Positions 36,739 through 49,232 of a DNA stretch of 64,000 nt are shown piece after piece. A model generated the notes under the pieces. That model did not search any database and was not told the DNA's origin. It saw nothing but the letters and a program-made list of their open reading frames with translations. Source of the DNA: Benincasa hispida (Eukaryota; Streptophyta; Magnoliopsida; Cucurbitales; Cucurbitaceae); NCBI RefSeq assembly GCF_009727055.1, contig NC_052350.1, positions 26,786,866 to 26,850,865 of the forward strand. Reading direction: 5' to 3'. The position numbers and the translations under genes were made by a program. Position 1 is the first letter of the stretch. Each line of letters starts with the position of its first letter.

Positions 36739-38684
36739 TGGAAATGTCCTAGAACTCGCAGTTTCGTTAATTTGTGTTAAACATTCTACTTAATCAGAAT
36801 AAAAATTCTTATTGAGTATCTTAATTCAATGAAAGTTGTTGATGTTTGCGTTCCATTATGAAAATTCAATAAACAATATTCCATGGCTATAGTCATGAAA
36901 TACTTTAACTGTTATGTGGCGACATAAAAACAGGATCAAAGTTAATTAAGTATAGAACCTCGAAATGCTATAAGTATATGGATGAAATTGGGTAGTCTCA
37001 TCCCTGGTAAGCACTATTGATGCATCCCATGTTTGTATAGGTAAATACAAATGATGTAGGATCCACAAGATCATTCAATGTAGATAAATGTGACTGAAGG
37101 CATCTTTATGCAATGAGTTTGCATATGACGGAACCACAAAATAGTCACATTTTCTTTATTATACGATCGTTTACTGTAAAAACTGACTATGTTCATCTAA
37201 AGTAACCTTAGGATACTCGACTCTTGACCTGAGCTAGCTATTGAACTCTGTTTTATTCAGGATTATCCTGTTGATCTGCATGGTGAGAATAGTTCAACAA
37301 TCACTGCTCATAAGCCTTCCATTTGGGAATAAGAACTGGTATGGATACGGCTAAGGACAATAAGCTCTAACTAAGATGGAAATTCACTTCTACCCATATT
37401 AGGGTTATGCAGATAGATTGCTCTTAATGTTGATTCCAAGTCTTGAACAAATCAGGGCCCCGCCTTCTCATGCATAAAAAGGGACATGATTCGATAAGTG
37501 GTTTATGAATCAAATTGTTCATTAGAGGGTCAGTGGAAACTTAAGATCAGTAAAGCATAGTATTTACAGGGGTAAACCGGTATTTTTGATCCAAGCTAAT
37601 AAGTACGACAACCTGTGAAGGATCGAGCTTACTGATTATGGTCTTATATGAACATAAATGTATCTACATGAGGAGAAGTTCCAACTATCGAGCTATATAG
37701 TGTTCTTGATAAGTTAACGAAAGTAAATAATTCGATTAAAAAAAAGATTTAACAAATTAATTCAGACGTGAGCTCATGATCTGTAGGTCATAGGTCTCTC
37801 TACCAGCTCTAAATTGGAAATAACAATTGAGTATTGATTAAGTGAAATTAAGGTTATGAAATTGAAATGTTCAAATTCCAATTTTAAAGGTTTTTCAATT
37901 GATTGTATATGATACAGTTAAGAACGTTTAATTTAATTGAAATTAAACGAATTGAAAAATCAATAAATTAATGTATGATTTAAATATATAATTGATTTAT
38001 ATTGGTGAATTTGGATATTTTTGATTTATATTTAAAATATATTAAATTAATATTATTAATTAAAAAATATTAATTAAAATTCATTTTATTTAGAGATATA
38101 AGTTTATTTTTGAATTAATTTTATAAAAATAATTTTTAAATAATAAAATGAAAATGACGTTGAAAATCATTTTCATATGTTAGTAAGATTTTTCCAATTT
38201 TTTTGTGGAAAATCCACTAACTATATGGTTTTATTGGATTATCACCAAGAATAATTCCAATTTTGTGATGATCACCAAGTAGGCTGGTGCCTTCCACTGC
38301 TAACTATTGGTTTTGCATGAATTAGTCTATATATAGAACTCCATGGCAAAAGATATCAAGAAATCTGAATTGTTACTTGCTGAATAAAAATAAATGAAAC
38401 CTTACTCAACCTGCTCACTTATTTCATCCTTAATTCAAGCTTGATTTAAGTGTTTCCACCACACGTCTCCTCGCTTGAGCATAGTGGAAGAAGATCTTGG
38501 TTGTCTTCTTGAAGATAAGCCTCTAATTGGTGGATGTTCTGTTGAAATTTCGTGAAGAAATCTTTAAAGGTAATATGTATTTCAAACCCTTTTATAATGT
38601 CATATGAACGAACATTTATAACTCAAAATTAAATATAGTTTAAGTAAAACTTCATTGAATTCAATAGAATCTTCCCCGCTGGCA
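36739..38684 (+). repeat. Foreign Copia LTR inside the - strand Copia (copy 1)
   Basis: Matches 49233-51104 and the LTR at 14504-16397. Starts TGGAAATGTCC and ends CCGCTGGCA. Carries more small insertions than copy 2. Confidence 0.65.
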
Positions 38685-39640
38685 TATTATATTACTCATT
38701 CACAACTATTAATTGAGGGAATTAATTATATGTGAATTAATTATTAATTAATTATATATGTGATACTAATTAATATAAATGTATTTGATACATTAAATAT
38801 TCAGGTAATTATAGAGGAATTCGAAATACTGATCAAATACTAATTATATGAATGAGATTCATGTAATTAAATGTTTAATATAAATATGATTATATTAAAA
38901 TATCATAAATAAATTGAGAGGAATAAATATGTTGAATATGATCAAATATTAATATAGCTGAAGATGAGATTCATATAAGGTGAATTAATATAAAGGTGAT
39001 TTATTATTGTTATGCCATGTATGGTTGAGAGAAATCGACGTCTAAGGTTATATTGTAATTTGATACAATTCTATAACATAGATTATGTGTTATATGGTAT
39101 ATATATAATGGTTTATATACAAGTATAGGTTGATATTATTATAATTATTAATTAAATTTAATTATTATTAATATTATTAAATTAAAAGGGAGGGAGTTAA
39201 AAAACTCCCCCTAAATTTTATTCAGCCCAAGTACGTGGGGTGAAAATGATGGTGTTGTTGGAATCATTTTCCTTGATGATTAGAGAAGGATTCTCTCTAA
39301 AAGAAATATAAACATATTGAAGAAGAATAGTTTTTGAAAAGTCCTCCCCTCCTCTCCATCTCATTTCCGCTCTTCCAAGAATTCAAACCAAACCACAGCT
39401 CTGTTTGAAAATCTTTTTTCCAAAGATATATGAGGGTTTGAAGTGGTGGTGTCCTGTTTTGGAAATGGAGATCGTTTCGTGATTGTTTTAAGGGATCTTG
39501 AAGAAACTGTTACTTCAAGAAAGGTGGGTTTCGAAATCCGTAAATTTTATTCCTTTTATTTATTGGCTATAATTTATTGTAAATTGCATATCTCATTCTT
39601 GTTTAAATGTAAAGCTTATATTCAATGAAAATCGGAGAAT
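38685..39640 (+). repeat. Tail of a second, related LTR (copy 1)
   Basis: Matches 51105-52040 and resembles the second half of the LTR at 57217-59105: alternating AATTATATGAATGAGATTCAT blocks, then CTCCCC, then GGTGGTGTCCTG and a spliced-leader-like AAGGTGGGTTT. No start of this LTR is present. Confidence 0.55.
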
Positions 39641-40325
39641 TGAGACGACGACTCACCGTTTTTGTTTTTTTTTTTTTTTTTTTTGTGCTGTCTTCATGTT
39701 TCAAATGTATATTTTCCGTGTCGACGTTTAATGCTACTTGGTGGTCGACACTAGAGAGGCCGATTGGGGTAGGCAGCACTAGTAGGCATCGGGTGGATGG
39801 AAGTGGGGGCCGGCGGCAACATGTGCGCAAGACCCGAGATTAAGAGACCGAAGGTCCGTCGATTGTAGCTTGAACGTCGAGCAAATGTAGTAGCGGCAAG
39901 CGCAACTTGGGCGGCTATCAAAACTAAGCAGCGGACAACGAACTGGTTTCGGCAGAGGTGACTCGTCGGACTGAAGGTTGAATTTTGTCATGACGGCTAA
40001 GGTTTCGTCACATGCTCTATAGCCATATTGGAAAGATGGAAGAAGGGACCATAACAAGATTTACGTGGAAAACCTGTACAGGGGAAAAAACCGACGATAA
40101 AAGGCACTTTTTAATTGTTTTCTACTATATCACATACAAGAGATAAGACTGAGATATAAATAGCACTAGAAACCTAAAACAGTAAAAGAAAAAAAAGCTA
40201 GGGCAAAGTAATTACTAAAAAACACTGGGGCTAAATACATACAATAGCCCGATTTTTACTCCACTTAGTATTATAAAATATGTTTAAAATAAATTGTTAA
40301 TAAGATATATATATATAAAATAATA

Positions 40326-41215
40326 TTACCGGGTGTATTTATCTTGATGCTCCAATGCATCCCTTATTTCTGCTCTTCTTTTCTCGAAATAGTTCACGCA
40401 TTTGAAGACTCCATTTATGCACTTTGATAGATTTATCATCATCCACTCATATCTGAATCCTCCATCATGTGTTTGAGTCCATTGCTCTAAAATAATGTTG
40501 TAAAAAAAACTCATACATTTTATTGCAAAACATTTGACCGTGTATTGTAGCATTTCTTTGTCTTGACAAATCATCCCTTTATACAATTGAGTATTGTCAA
40601 CGTCCACAGGAGCTACAATTGGGTCATGTTCTCGAATGCTATCCAGTACATTCATATCCAAATCGTTGAATGTATATGAAAGTATCTCATGTTCACGACC
40701 ATCGAAATCCAACTCTTCAAATTCCTCATCTGTCTCAGTTCTGAAGTTTCTATACAGATTGTTAGCCGCCATATCTTCATTATCACATGATGATGCAACT
40801 GACTCTGGATCAGGATCAATACAGATCTTCAAATTGGCTAAATGATGTATTCAAGTTTATATCGACCCCTATCCTATTTACATTTACATACAAATGCACT
40901 AAATTCGGTAGTGGCATTGCAATTGAGAACATCAAGTTCATAGCTTGTGCATTCGAAATAGGGAATGACATAAACCTTATTGATCCTCATGGTTCTAGGT
41001 TAGGATGTCTATATATTATTTCTATCTGATTTGTTCCCATATCTACACTAAGTGACATCCCAACCATTTCAATGAATTGTTTAAATACAATTCACATTTA
41101 TGCTAAAACTCCCACTTGGTGGTTGGTCGATGGCTGGTCATAGTCAACTCCATCAATACCATCAATTATATTATAAACAACAAAAATCCCAAGCATTTGT
41201 CCGCTATTTTCTAAA
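40326..41215 (-). pseudogene. MULE transposase N-terminal part, core deleted (copy 2)
   Basis: Downward from about 41215: DYDQPSTNHQ-like, KQFIEMVGMSLSVDMGTNQ, IEIIYRHPNLEPMRINKVY and FECTSYELDVLNCNATTEF. From 40832 there is one open frame: an acidic linker (DPDPESVASSCDNED), then LYKGMICQDKEMLQYTVKCF, the start of the MuDR DNA-binding domain (PF03108). Directly after FAIK the frame reads NIILEQWTQTHDGGFRYEW and NYFEKRRAEIRDALEHQDKY. These belong to the part after the DDE core in full-length MULE transposases. About 350 residues holding the catalytic residues are missing. The C-terminal zinc-knuckle exon exists only beside copy 1 (27070-27130), because the duplication starts in the intron between them. 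It cannot transpose on its own; a DNA-binding-only product is conceivable. Confidence 0.75.
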
Positions 41216-41239
41216 AAAAAAAGAACATAAACTTTTTGT

Positions 41240-41440
41240 ATTATACTTTTTATAAGAAGTATATTAAAAAAATTTTAAACTTTTTAAAAAAATCACAATA
41301 ATTTTATATTATACTTTTTATAAGAAGTATATTAAAAAATCACAATAATTTTGTATTATACTTTTTATAAGAAGTATATTAAAAAATCACAATAATTTTA
41401 TATTATACTTTTTATAAGAAGTATATTAAAAAATCACAAT
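41240..41440. repeat. 47-50-bp AT-rich tandem repeat
   Basis: Units of TATTATACTTTTTATAAG, AAGTATATTAAAAAAT and CACAATAATTTT repeat four times here and about three times, less regularly, in copy 1 (28600-28720). This is a real or assembly-made difference between the two copies. Confidence 0.75.
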
Positions 41441-44152
41441 AATTTTAAACATCAAATTTTAATTTATGAACAGTCAACTTTTAAATAATAACAATAAATT
41501 AATTTTTTATAACTATTTAAACATAACAACAAATTAAACTTTTCAAATACAATGAAGGTAAACTTTTTAAAAACTATTTTTCAATTAATCAAAATAAAAA
41601 AAAATAAAAATTTATAACTTTTTCAAACTATTTTAAACTATGTTTTTCAAAGTTAATACTAGAAAAATCAAATATCATAAGAAATATATTTTAAAAAATC
41701 ACAAAATAATTTTATATTAAACTAAAAATACTAAACGTTTAAAACTATAAACATCAACTTTTTAAACATAACAATAAACTAAACATTTTAATATCTATAA
41801 ACATCAAAGTTAATACTACTAAAGAAATTAAATATAATAAGAATAAATAAAACTTTTTAAACTATACTAACCTTGTTAACTATCACAATATTTTTGTGTA
41901 TTAAACTATAATATCAAACTTTTTAAACATAACAATAAACTAAATTTTTAAACTATACTAAACTTGTTACTAAAAAACAATACTAAATATAAGAATATCA
42001 TTTAAAAAATCGAAAATAAAATAAAATTACTTATTGATCTTCAATTAAAAATAATATTAAAAAATTAACATTATCATGGTAAACATCAATATAAGGAATA
42101 AATGATATATTTAGCATAAACAAATAATAAAAACAAAAAACTACTTTTATCTGACAACAACAATAAAAAACTTTTTAAAAAAAATATAATATAAAAACAA
42201 AAATAAAATTTATAATTATTCTTAAAAAATAAAAATTTAGTAGAGTAACGAACCAGTATAGTTTGTGATCAAGGGGACAGAAAAAATGGTTTGGTGGGAA
42301 ACAATTTGTATCAAACGAAAATGAGAAGAAGAGAAATGAAAATGGAAAGCAGTGAGTTAAAAAATGGGAGGAGAGGGATTAATAGAAGAAGAGAAATGGA
42401 AACGGAAAGCAGTGAGAAAAATGGGAGGAGAGGGATTTAGTAGAAGAAGAAAGCAGAGGATTTCGAAATTGGGCAAATGCAAAGACTGTGATCTGAGAAT
42501 GGTTGGGGGCTGTTTAAAAATATATAGGTCGACACTCGACCCACAGGAGTTGAAATTAAAAGTGGTGGTTGGGGCAGCACGGTAGACTTATTAAAGCTGC
42601 CTAGATTCGGTCAGCAACGCAGGTTGGTAGCAGCAGAAATGGGACGACTTAGCTTGTTGAGGGTTGAACTTTCGACTTATGTAGGTTGAATGTTCAACAT
42701 TCGACAAGTCTCCAAGCAAAGCATTGTCGAGTTCTCAATCCTCGACATCCACCTTTGTTGAATTCTCAACCTTCGACATCTAGCCTCGAACAGACAAAAC
42801 TACCCCAAATCTCTAATTAGTTTTAAAACAACCATATTTTTCTAATAAGTTTTCAAATCTACAATATTCAAATAAAAGATCCAAAAAAGTCATCTAAATA
42901 AAGGCCCATTCGAGAAATGGCTAATATATATATATATAATTAGAAATTAATGTTGAAAAATAGAAAAATTAAATTTTGATTTTCATCCAAAAATTATATT
43001 AATCATCCAGAATATTTAATTATAATTAATAACTCAAAATTTATGCACGAAATTAAATAAGCAAATACCACTATTAAATACTCTCTACTCATCAATTCTA
43101 AAAATGCCTCATACTAAGTCCCACAAATACCTTCTACTCAGATTGAGCCACTCAAATAATGAAAATAATATGTATTAGAAAAATGTCAATTAAACCACAC
43201 AAATACCCCTAAACTAAAAATCTACATATATGTTGGAAATGAAAGTTAAATTAATGTAAAGCTATGCGAAAATTGTAACATTTGTGTTGTATTTTTGTTG
43301 CTTACAGAGATAAATATACAGAAATGAAAAAACAAAAACATAAATTAATCAAATATCTAGGCTTATCAATTAGAGTACAAAATGAAATACCTAAAGTTAA
43401 AACAAAATAAAACTCATTGACAAAAGGGAAAATGACTTTTTTTGCTAAAAATTCAAAGAAGAAGCCTTCTTTTGTTGCTCTATTGATCGAAATCCTTGAA
43501 TAGCAAGGTTGTTCATCGTCAATCCTAACCCAATTGCCGGATTGATCGAAATCCTCGAGATGTAGAGAAAAATCAACAATTTAATTAAATTTTAAAATCA
43601 AATCCCAATAAAATCTTAGTTTCATACGGGTGTGAATTTTCCCAAAATCATGTGATTTTTTTTCTTTTTATTTTTTGTTGTGGGTTTTCTGAAAAATATC
43701 CATTTTCCATATATGGGAGGCGTGAGCATAATTGGAAACAAAATATGAGGTGGGGCCTACACCTCACGATTTTGGCTATAAATTATATAATAATTAAAAA
43801 ATTTGAAATGTGAAATTGGCCATTAAAAAATGCTTGATAAGACCGGCTAAACATTAAAATTTGTTTTTTTTAAAAAGGGTTTCAAATTTCATTTTTCATC
43901 CTTACAAAAATTCCACAAACGCAATTTATGAATTTCGGAAAGAATTGAACAGAGTAGGGAAGAAGATGATCGATCGGAGATGTGGAGAAAATGGTTGGTA
44001 TGGTCCAGTCTGGGGCACAACTAACCCTCTCAAATATTCCACCATTTCAACTAATCTCCTTTCATCAACGCCATAACCAGTGTGGGGTACGCTCTGTTTG
44101 GTATTGCTCTTATTGCTTTCTTCTGCGTTTGGTTTTGCATTAACTAATTCTA
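41441..44152. other. Non-coding MULE flank and AT-rich spacer (copy 2)
   Basis: Counterpart of 28720-31449. Contains a two-fold GGGAGGAGAGGGATTTAGTA repeat at 42360-42450 and the near-palindrome TTGAATGTTCAACATTCGA at 42686-42704. It ends at the target site ACTAATTCTA (44143-44152). No gene recognised. Confidence 0.5.
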
Positions 44153-46478
44153 GAGGTTTTTGTGGTGATGACCCATCCTTCAGCGTATTTAAGTTTCATA
44201 ATCGCCTCCGAACTTATGAATTATAACTTTTTGTTTACATCACATGCCCTTCTCAGGACACAAACGCATCATGGTCGTAACCAACCTTCTAGCCCGATGA
44301 ACTTTTCCTACCCCGGCCCGATTTGACGAATACAACGCGATGAAGTTTTAAACCTGACTCGACATTACAAAATATATTCGCGCTAGCGATGATCATGTTA
44401 ACTTGACCATTTTGACTAATCTTTGACCCAATTTCGTAACTCAAATGTGATAAGTGAAAGTGTTTTTGAAAATTGGGTATAATGCATATCGCGATAGGGA
44501 TGTACCTTACCATCTGATATTTGGTCATCAATGACCCGATTTCCAAAAATACAAGCTACGATAAAGCATGACATGTAGAGAGACTATGGAGTGGATATAA
44601 AGCTACGATAAAGCATGGCGTGCGTGGGAGATTGCTTTCTTAATTCGTAGAGGCTCGCCTGAGGAGTCTCATGCTATGCTTCATGCTTACAGTGAAGTAC
44701 TTAAGATTGCCAATCTAAGTACTGTATTTTATATTGAATTAGAAGATACAATACATTTCAAATACATGTTCATACATATGGCCAATCTATCAGAGGATAT
44801 TCCAATTGTCGTCCTGCTGTAGTTGTCGATGGATCAACATTGAAAGGAAATATAAGGGTCATATGTTGGTGGCTATTTGTGTCAATAGTAATTACTAACT
44901 ATATCCATTGGCGTATGGAATAGTTGATAAGGAGTCTGATTCTTCAAGGTCATATTTTATTTGACACATTCAACGATGCATAGGAGAGAACCCGAACATG
45001 GTTATTCTATTTGACTGCCACAGGGGAATAACGAGCACAGTAGCCAGAGTATTCCTAAGTACGATCTATGCATCACACTTACCACTTGAGAAGCAACATA
45101 CAGAAGAACTTTAAGGATGGTGCAATATTAGAGGTTTTTCACAATGCAGTGAGAGCATATAAGATGTGTGAATTCAACCTTTTTTTAGAAGAACTGTGTG
45201 GGTTCAAGAATGGGGCCATGACACAATAACTTGAGAGTATCAAATTGGAACGTTGGACTCGAGTCCACCAAGCTATGAAATGATACGACAACATAACAAG
45301 CAATGATGCAATAATACCTTTGCTTGAATTTATTAGAAAGAAACTCTAGGAATGGTTCCTTGATCGACGAAACCATTGATCCTCCTATACAATATCATAT
45401 TCGAACTACAGTGAAAAGATAACGGTTGAAGAGTTCGATATGGATATGGGTAGACGATACCAGGTAAGCCCAATTGACTGCCATATATTCATTGTTAAGG
45501 ATGGTCACTTGGATGGTATCGTCAACATAAACAGCCACTAGTGCATATGTAAAAAGTTCAACTACATAGAGACTCCATACTCACAAGCAATTGTTACTGC
45601 TAGATTGAGGATCATTAACTTATACACGGTTTGTAGCCAACACTATAGTGTGGAATCCATAATTTTAGCATACCCAGAACCCATCTTCCATGTCGGACAT
45701 TCTTCAGAGTGGAGGAGACCGCAAGGATATGTGGAATGTGTTATCCTACCATAAAAAATAATCCCACAGTTGGTAGCCCACGTGTCAATTTCATTCCAAA
45801 AACACGTGTGGCCCAAAGGTGCACGAGGTGTGAAAATACAGGACACAATAATAGAACATGCATAGAGCCATTGTCAAGCAATATCAATAGTGACTGACGA
45901 TAATAAAGGTAACCAACGTATAAACTCTCTTCTATGTCACTTTGAAAATGTGCTTCCCACTCCATTTTTTTCTTTACTTTTTTTTCCTTTAATAATATTA
46001 AAACTTATGAATTATTTAAATTTTTTTATCATACAAAAATGGTGTTAAGTCGATGGACAATTTATCAACCTCTAACCCGATTCAATGAAAAAAAAAGATT
46101 GACATCTGGATGCATTGCACTGTAAGGTACATCCCTATCGCAATATGCATTATACCCAATTTTCAAAAACACCTTCACTTATCGCGTCTGAGTTACGAAA
46201 TTGGGTTGGGGATTAGTCAAAATGATCATGAGGATATGATTATCACTAGCGCAAACATATTTTGAAACATCGAGTCAGGTTTAACTTCATCGCATTCATC
46301 AAATCGGGCTAGGAGTAGAGAAAATTCATCAAACTAGAGGGCTGAACGCGATTGTGATGCGTTTGTGTGTCCTGAGAAGGACATGTGACGTAAGCAAAAG
46401 GTTATAATTCATAAGTTTGTGAGATGAGGCTACGAAACTTAAACGCATTGAAGGATAGATCATCCATACAAAAACCTC
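44153..46478 (+). mobile_element. 2326-bp MULE with 358-bp inverted repeats and perfect 10-bp target duplication
   Basis: Terminal inverted repeats are 44153-44510 and 46122-46478, both beginning GAGGTTTTTGT from the outside. They align over their full length with scattered differences. The element is flanked by ACTAATTCTA at 44143-44152 and again at 46479-46488. Long inverted repeats and 9-11-base duplications are the Mutator signature. The transposase lies between the repeats on the + strand. Confidence 0.9.
44590..45897 (+). pseudogene. MULE transposase: DDE core, SWIM-like and zinc-knuckle region (copy 2)
   Basis: Blocks in order: SYDKAWRAWEIAF and PEESHAMLHAYSEVLKIANL (44596-44720); ELEDTIHFKYMFIHMA (44742-44795); VVDGSTLKGKYKGHMLVAIC, with the first catalytic Asp (about 44824-44883); YGIVDKESDSSRSYF; IGENPNMVIL and FDCHRGI (about 44980-45035), second Asp region; FKDGAILEVFHNAV; SIKLERWTRVHQAM and LLEFIRKKL; then HSCTCKKFN-like SWIM residues. 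Last comes CTRCENTGHNNRTC (CX2CX4HX4C, about 45818-45862), ending NSD and stop at 45897. The usual N-terminal DNA-binding part is missing, since the inverted repeat lies directly upstream. Frame breaks are frequent, but copy 1 breaks at different places, so many may be sequencing errors. Confidence 0.75.
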
Positions 46479-46488
46479 ACTAATTCTA

Positions 46489-46944
46489 CTTTCTTGATTG
46501 TAATTTGTAAATGATTTTCTTATCAATTGTTTCTTCATTTTACTGCCGCAATTGTAATTTTCCCCTTCGCGGACATTGTAGAGTTTGACCCCAGATGTAT
46601 GTTTGTCCTAGTGTTTGAAATCTCAACATGTTTAAATTGACACTGTTGCAATACCATTTGTAGTAAACTTTGGTGACATCGGTAGCTGGGTTGTGTTTGA
46701 TTTTTGAAATTCGAAACTAATCTGCAAAATGAACTTAAAAAGTGATGATTAGTTTTGATAATGAGTCGAATGAAATAGAGAGAAGGAAAGGCTAGACTTG
46801 GTTTTGGAGATTTGAATTCTATTAAGGAGAAAAATCTATCCTACTCTAATTGTATACAATTAAAAACGTTCGAAAGGTCCTTGTGTGTATTTTCACAAAT
46901 GGTTCATTTTGATGCATATATATATTTTTTTAAATGAGTAAAGA
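46489..46944. other. Right flank of MULE (copy 2), no gene recognised
   Basis: Counterpart of 33866-34434 without the pyrimidine tract. The 69-codon - strand frame at 46329-46538 runs into the inverted repeat and is not a gene. Confidence 0.5.
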
Positions 46945-47065
46945 CAACTATGAGATATAAATAGGCTCTAGGAAACCCTAAAACAGTAAAGGAAAAAAAA
47001 TCTAGGGCAAAGTAAATTACTAAAAAACCCGTGGGGCTAAATACATAAACAACCCCTCATTTTCA

Positions 47066-49230
47066 ACTCCCCTCCAGTTGGGATGTAGATGTCAATTAGA
47101 TTCAACTTGCTAAAACATGAGCCAAAGGTTTGCCTGAGTAATCCTTTGGTGATAATATCAGCAACTTGTTGACTAGAAAGGATGTAGGAATACAAATACT
47201 ACCACTGTTCAATCTAGGTCAAAGTGTCTATCGATTTCTACATGTTTCATTCTATTATGTTGCACATGATTATTGGCTATACTTATAGCCACTTTGTTAT
47301 CATAATAGAGCTTCATAGGTAGATCACAATCTTGGTGAGGATCAGTCATGACTTTCTTTAACTAGATTTCTTTACAGATTCCCATACTCATAGCTTTGTA
47401 TTCTGCTTCAGCACTGCTTTTAGCAACGACATCTTGCTTCTTACTTCTCCAAGTGACAAGGTTATCCCACACAAACATACAATACAAAGGAGTAGATTTC
47501 CTATCCACAACAGATCCTATTCAATCAGAATCTGTGTAAGCCTCAATGCATTTTCTGTCAGTTTTCCTGAACATCAAACCTTTATCTGGAGTTGTTTTCA
47601 AATATCTCAGTATTCGATTCACTGCTTTCATATGTTCCTCATAGGGTGCCTGCATGAATTGACTAACAACAATAACAGCGTAGGAAATGTCTGGTCTAGT
47701 GTGAGATAGGTAAATCAATTTTTCCACTAGATGATGGTACCTTTCTTTATCAATAGGAACTTTGTCAATGAATCTCCACGTTTAGCATTAAACTCTATAG
47801 AGGTGTCAGCCGGTCTACATCTAGTCATACATGTTTCTTTTAATAAGTCAAGGGTGTATTTCTTGAGAGACAGAGATCCCTTCTCTTGATCTCGTCACCT
47901 CCATTCCAAAGAAATACCTTAGACTTCCAAGGTTAATCTCAAATTCATCAACCATTTTCCTTTTAAGCCTGATAATCTCAGCATCATCATCTCCTAACAA
48001 AACAATATCATCAACATACACAATTAGAACAACAATTTTTCTTGATACTGACATTTTTCTGAAAAAAGTGTGATCAAAGTGCCCCTAAATAAAACCTTGG
48101 GACTTAACAAAGGTAGTAAACCTGTCAAACTAGGATCTTGGAGACTGTTTCAAACCATACAAGGATTTTCTGAGTTTACAAACTTGATGATCAAACTGAG
48201 CTTCAAAACTAGGAGGAGGACTCATATGAACCTCTTCTTCTAATTCACCATTCAGAAAAAGATTTTTCACATCAAGTTGACGAAGGGGTCAATCTTTGTT
48301 ATCTGCCACATAAAGAAGAACTCAAACTGTATTTAGCTTCGCTACAGGAGAGAAATTAAAGTTTCTGAATAGTCTATCCCACAAGTCTGTGTAAATTCTT
48401 TAGCTACCAATCTAGCCTTATACCTGTCAAGAGTTCCATCAGACTTATACTTTATAGTGAACACCCATTTGCATCCAACTGTTTTATGTCCTTTAGGAAG
48501 AGCTACACAATCCCACGTATTATTCTTTTTTCAAGAGCTCTCATTTCTTCCATGACTGTAGCCTTCCATTCAGAAACTTCTTGGTCATATGTATGTTGTT
48601 TGGTATTGTTTATATATCCTGGTTGGTAGTGAAATCCATGAACTTAGAAGATAATTACTGTAAGATAGAAAACTATGCATGAGATACTTAGTGCATGACT
48701 TGGTGCCCTTTCTCAAAGCAATGGGCATATCAAGAGAGGCATCATAACCCTCTGTTTTTTCTGACGGCTCATTAGTAAGAGGACAATGGTCACGCTCAGT
48801 TACATGAGGCAAAGACTCACCCTCATGGGTTTCTCCTAATGACTCATCAATGCCTACAACCCTATCATTCTCTGAAACTATCATATCGGTTCTGTCACTT
48901 TCAGCCACATCACAAATATCACCCTCAATACACACATCAGTATTATCGAGAATGGGAGTATCTCGAGCTAGTGCTGGTTTCGATTCATGGATCAGAGCTG
49001 ACGGAGCAACAAGTGGTACTATTTCCTTTATGAGATTCTTTCTATAGTACGTTATTCATGGGACTGATTTAGTAGGTATGATAGTATCATTTGTACCTAG
49101 GATGGGTTCAGGAAGAAGATCAGTAGGAACCAAATAGGTGGATCAGTTAGTCTCTTCACTAGTATTCTCCCCTTGAAGAGAAATAATAGGGAAGAAAGAT
49201 TTATCCTCAAAAAATGTTACATCTAAAGTA
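47066..49230 (-). pseudogene. Copia pol fragment: integrase end, RT, RNase H (copy 2)
   Basis: From 49230: DVTFFEDKSFFPIISLQGE, the end of integrase and start of the linker. An acidic linker follows to DMPIALRKGTKSC (about 48715). The RT start is KTVGCKWVFTIKYKSDGTL (about 48490-48430). The catalytic block VYVDDIVLLGDD with both Asp is at about 48023-47988. RYFFGMEVTRSREGI follows, then LIYLSHTRPDISYAV and HMKAVNRILRYLKTTPDKG (47727-47590). RNase H/C-terminal segments end with LADIITKGL and IDIYIPTGGEL (about 47150-47070). Frameshifts separate most blocks. The catalytic centre is intact, unlike the - strand Copia at 60.8-64 kb. Confidence 0.75.
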
Positions 49231-49232
49231 AG

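Larger units (their letters stand above)
27481..40246. repeat. Tandem duplication, copy 1 (about 12.8 kb)
   Basis: Collinear with 40247-52618 from ACTCCACTTAGTATTATAAA to the end of a Copia 5' LTR (GGGGCTAAATACAT). Copy 1 is about 390 bases longer: two pyrimidine tracts (34095-34170, about 39658-39680) and many scattered single-base insertions. The junction at 40246/40247 joins LTR sequence straight to a MULE intron, with no clear microhomology. Shared contents: MULE N-terminal exons, MULE with DDE transposase, split Copia element. Confidence 0.85.
34435..40246 (-). mobile_element. Copia element split by an opposite-strand LTR (copy 1)
   Basis: Noisy copy of 46945-52629. Order from right to left: partial 5' LTR about 40032-40246, gag start about 39690-40030, foreign LTR sequence 36739-39640 on the + strand, integrase-linker/RT/RNase H 34545-36735, and the first about 110 bases of the 3' LTR at 34435-34548. 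The primer-binding site is blurred (GCTCTATAGCCAT in place of GCTCTGATACCAT). Confidence 0.7.

Noticed and set aside
44289..44546. 85-codon - strand frame with a pretty open reading
   Set aside because: It lies entirely in the left inverted repeat of the MULE. The matching + strand frame 33374-33646 comes from the right repeat of copy 1.
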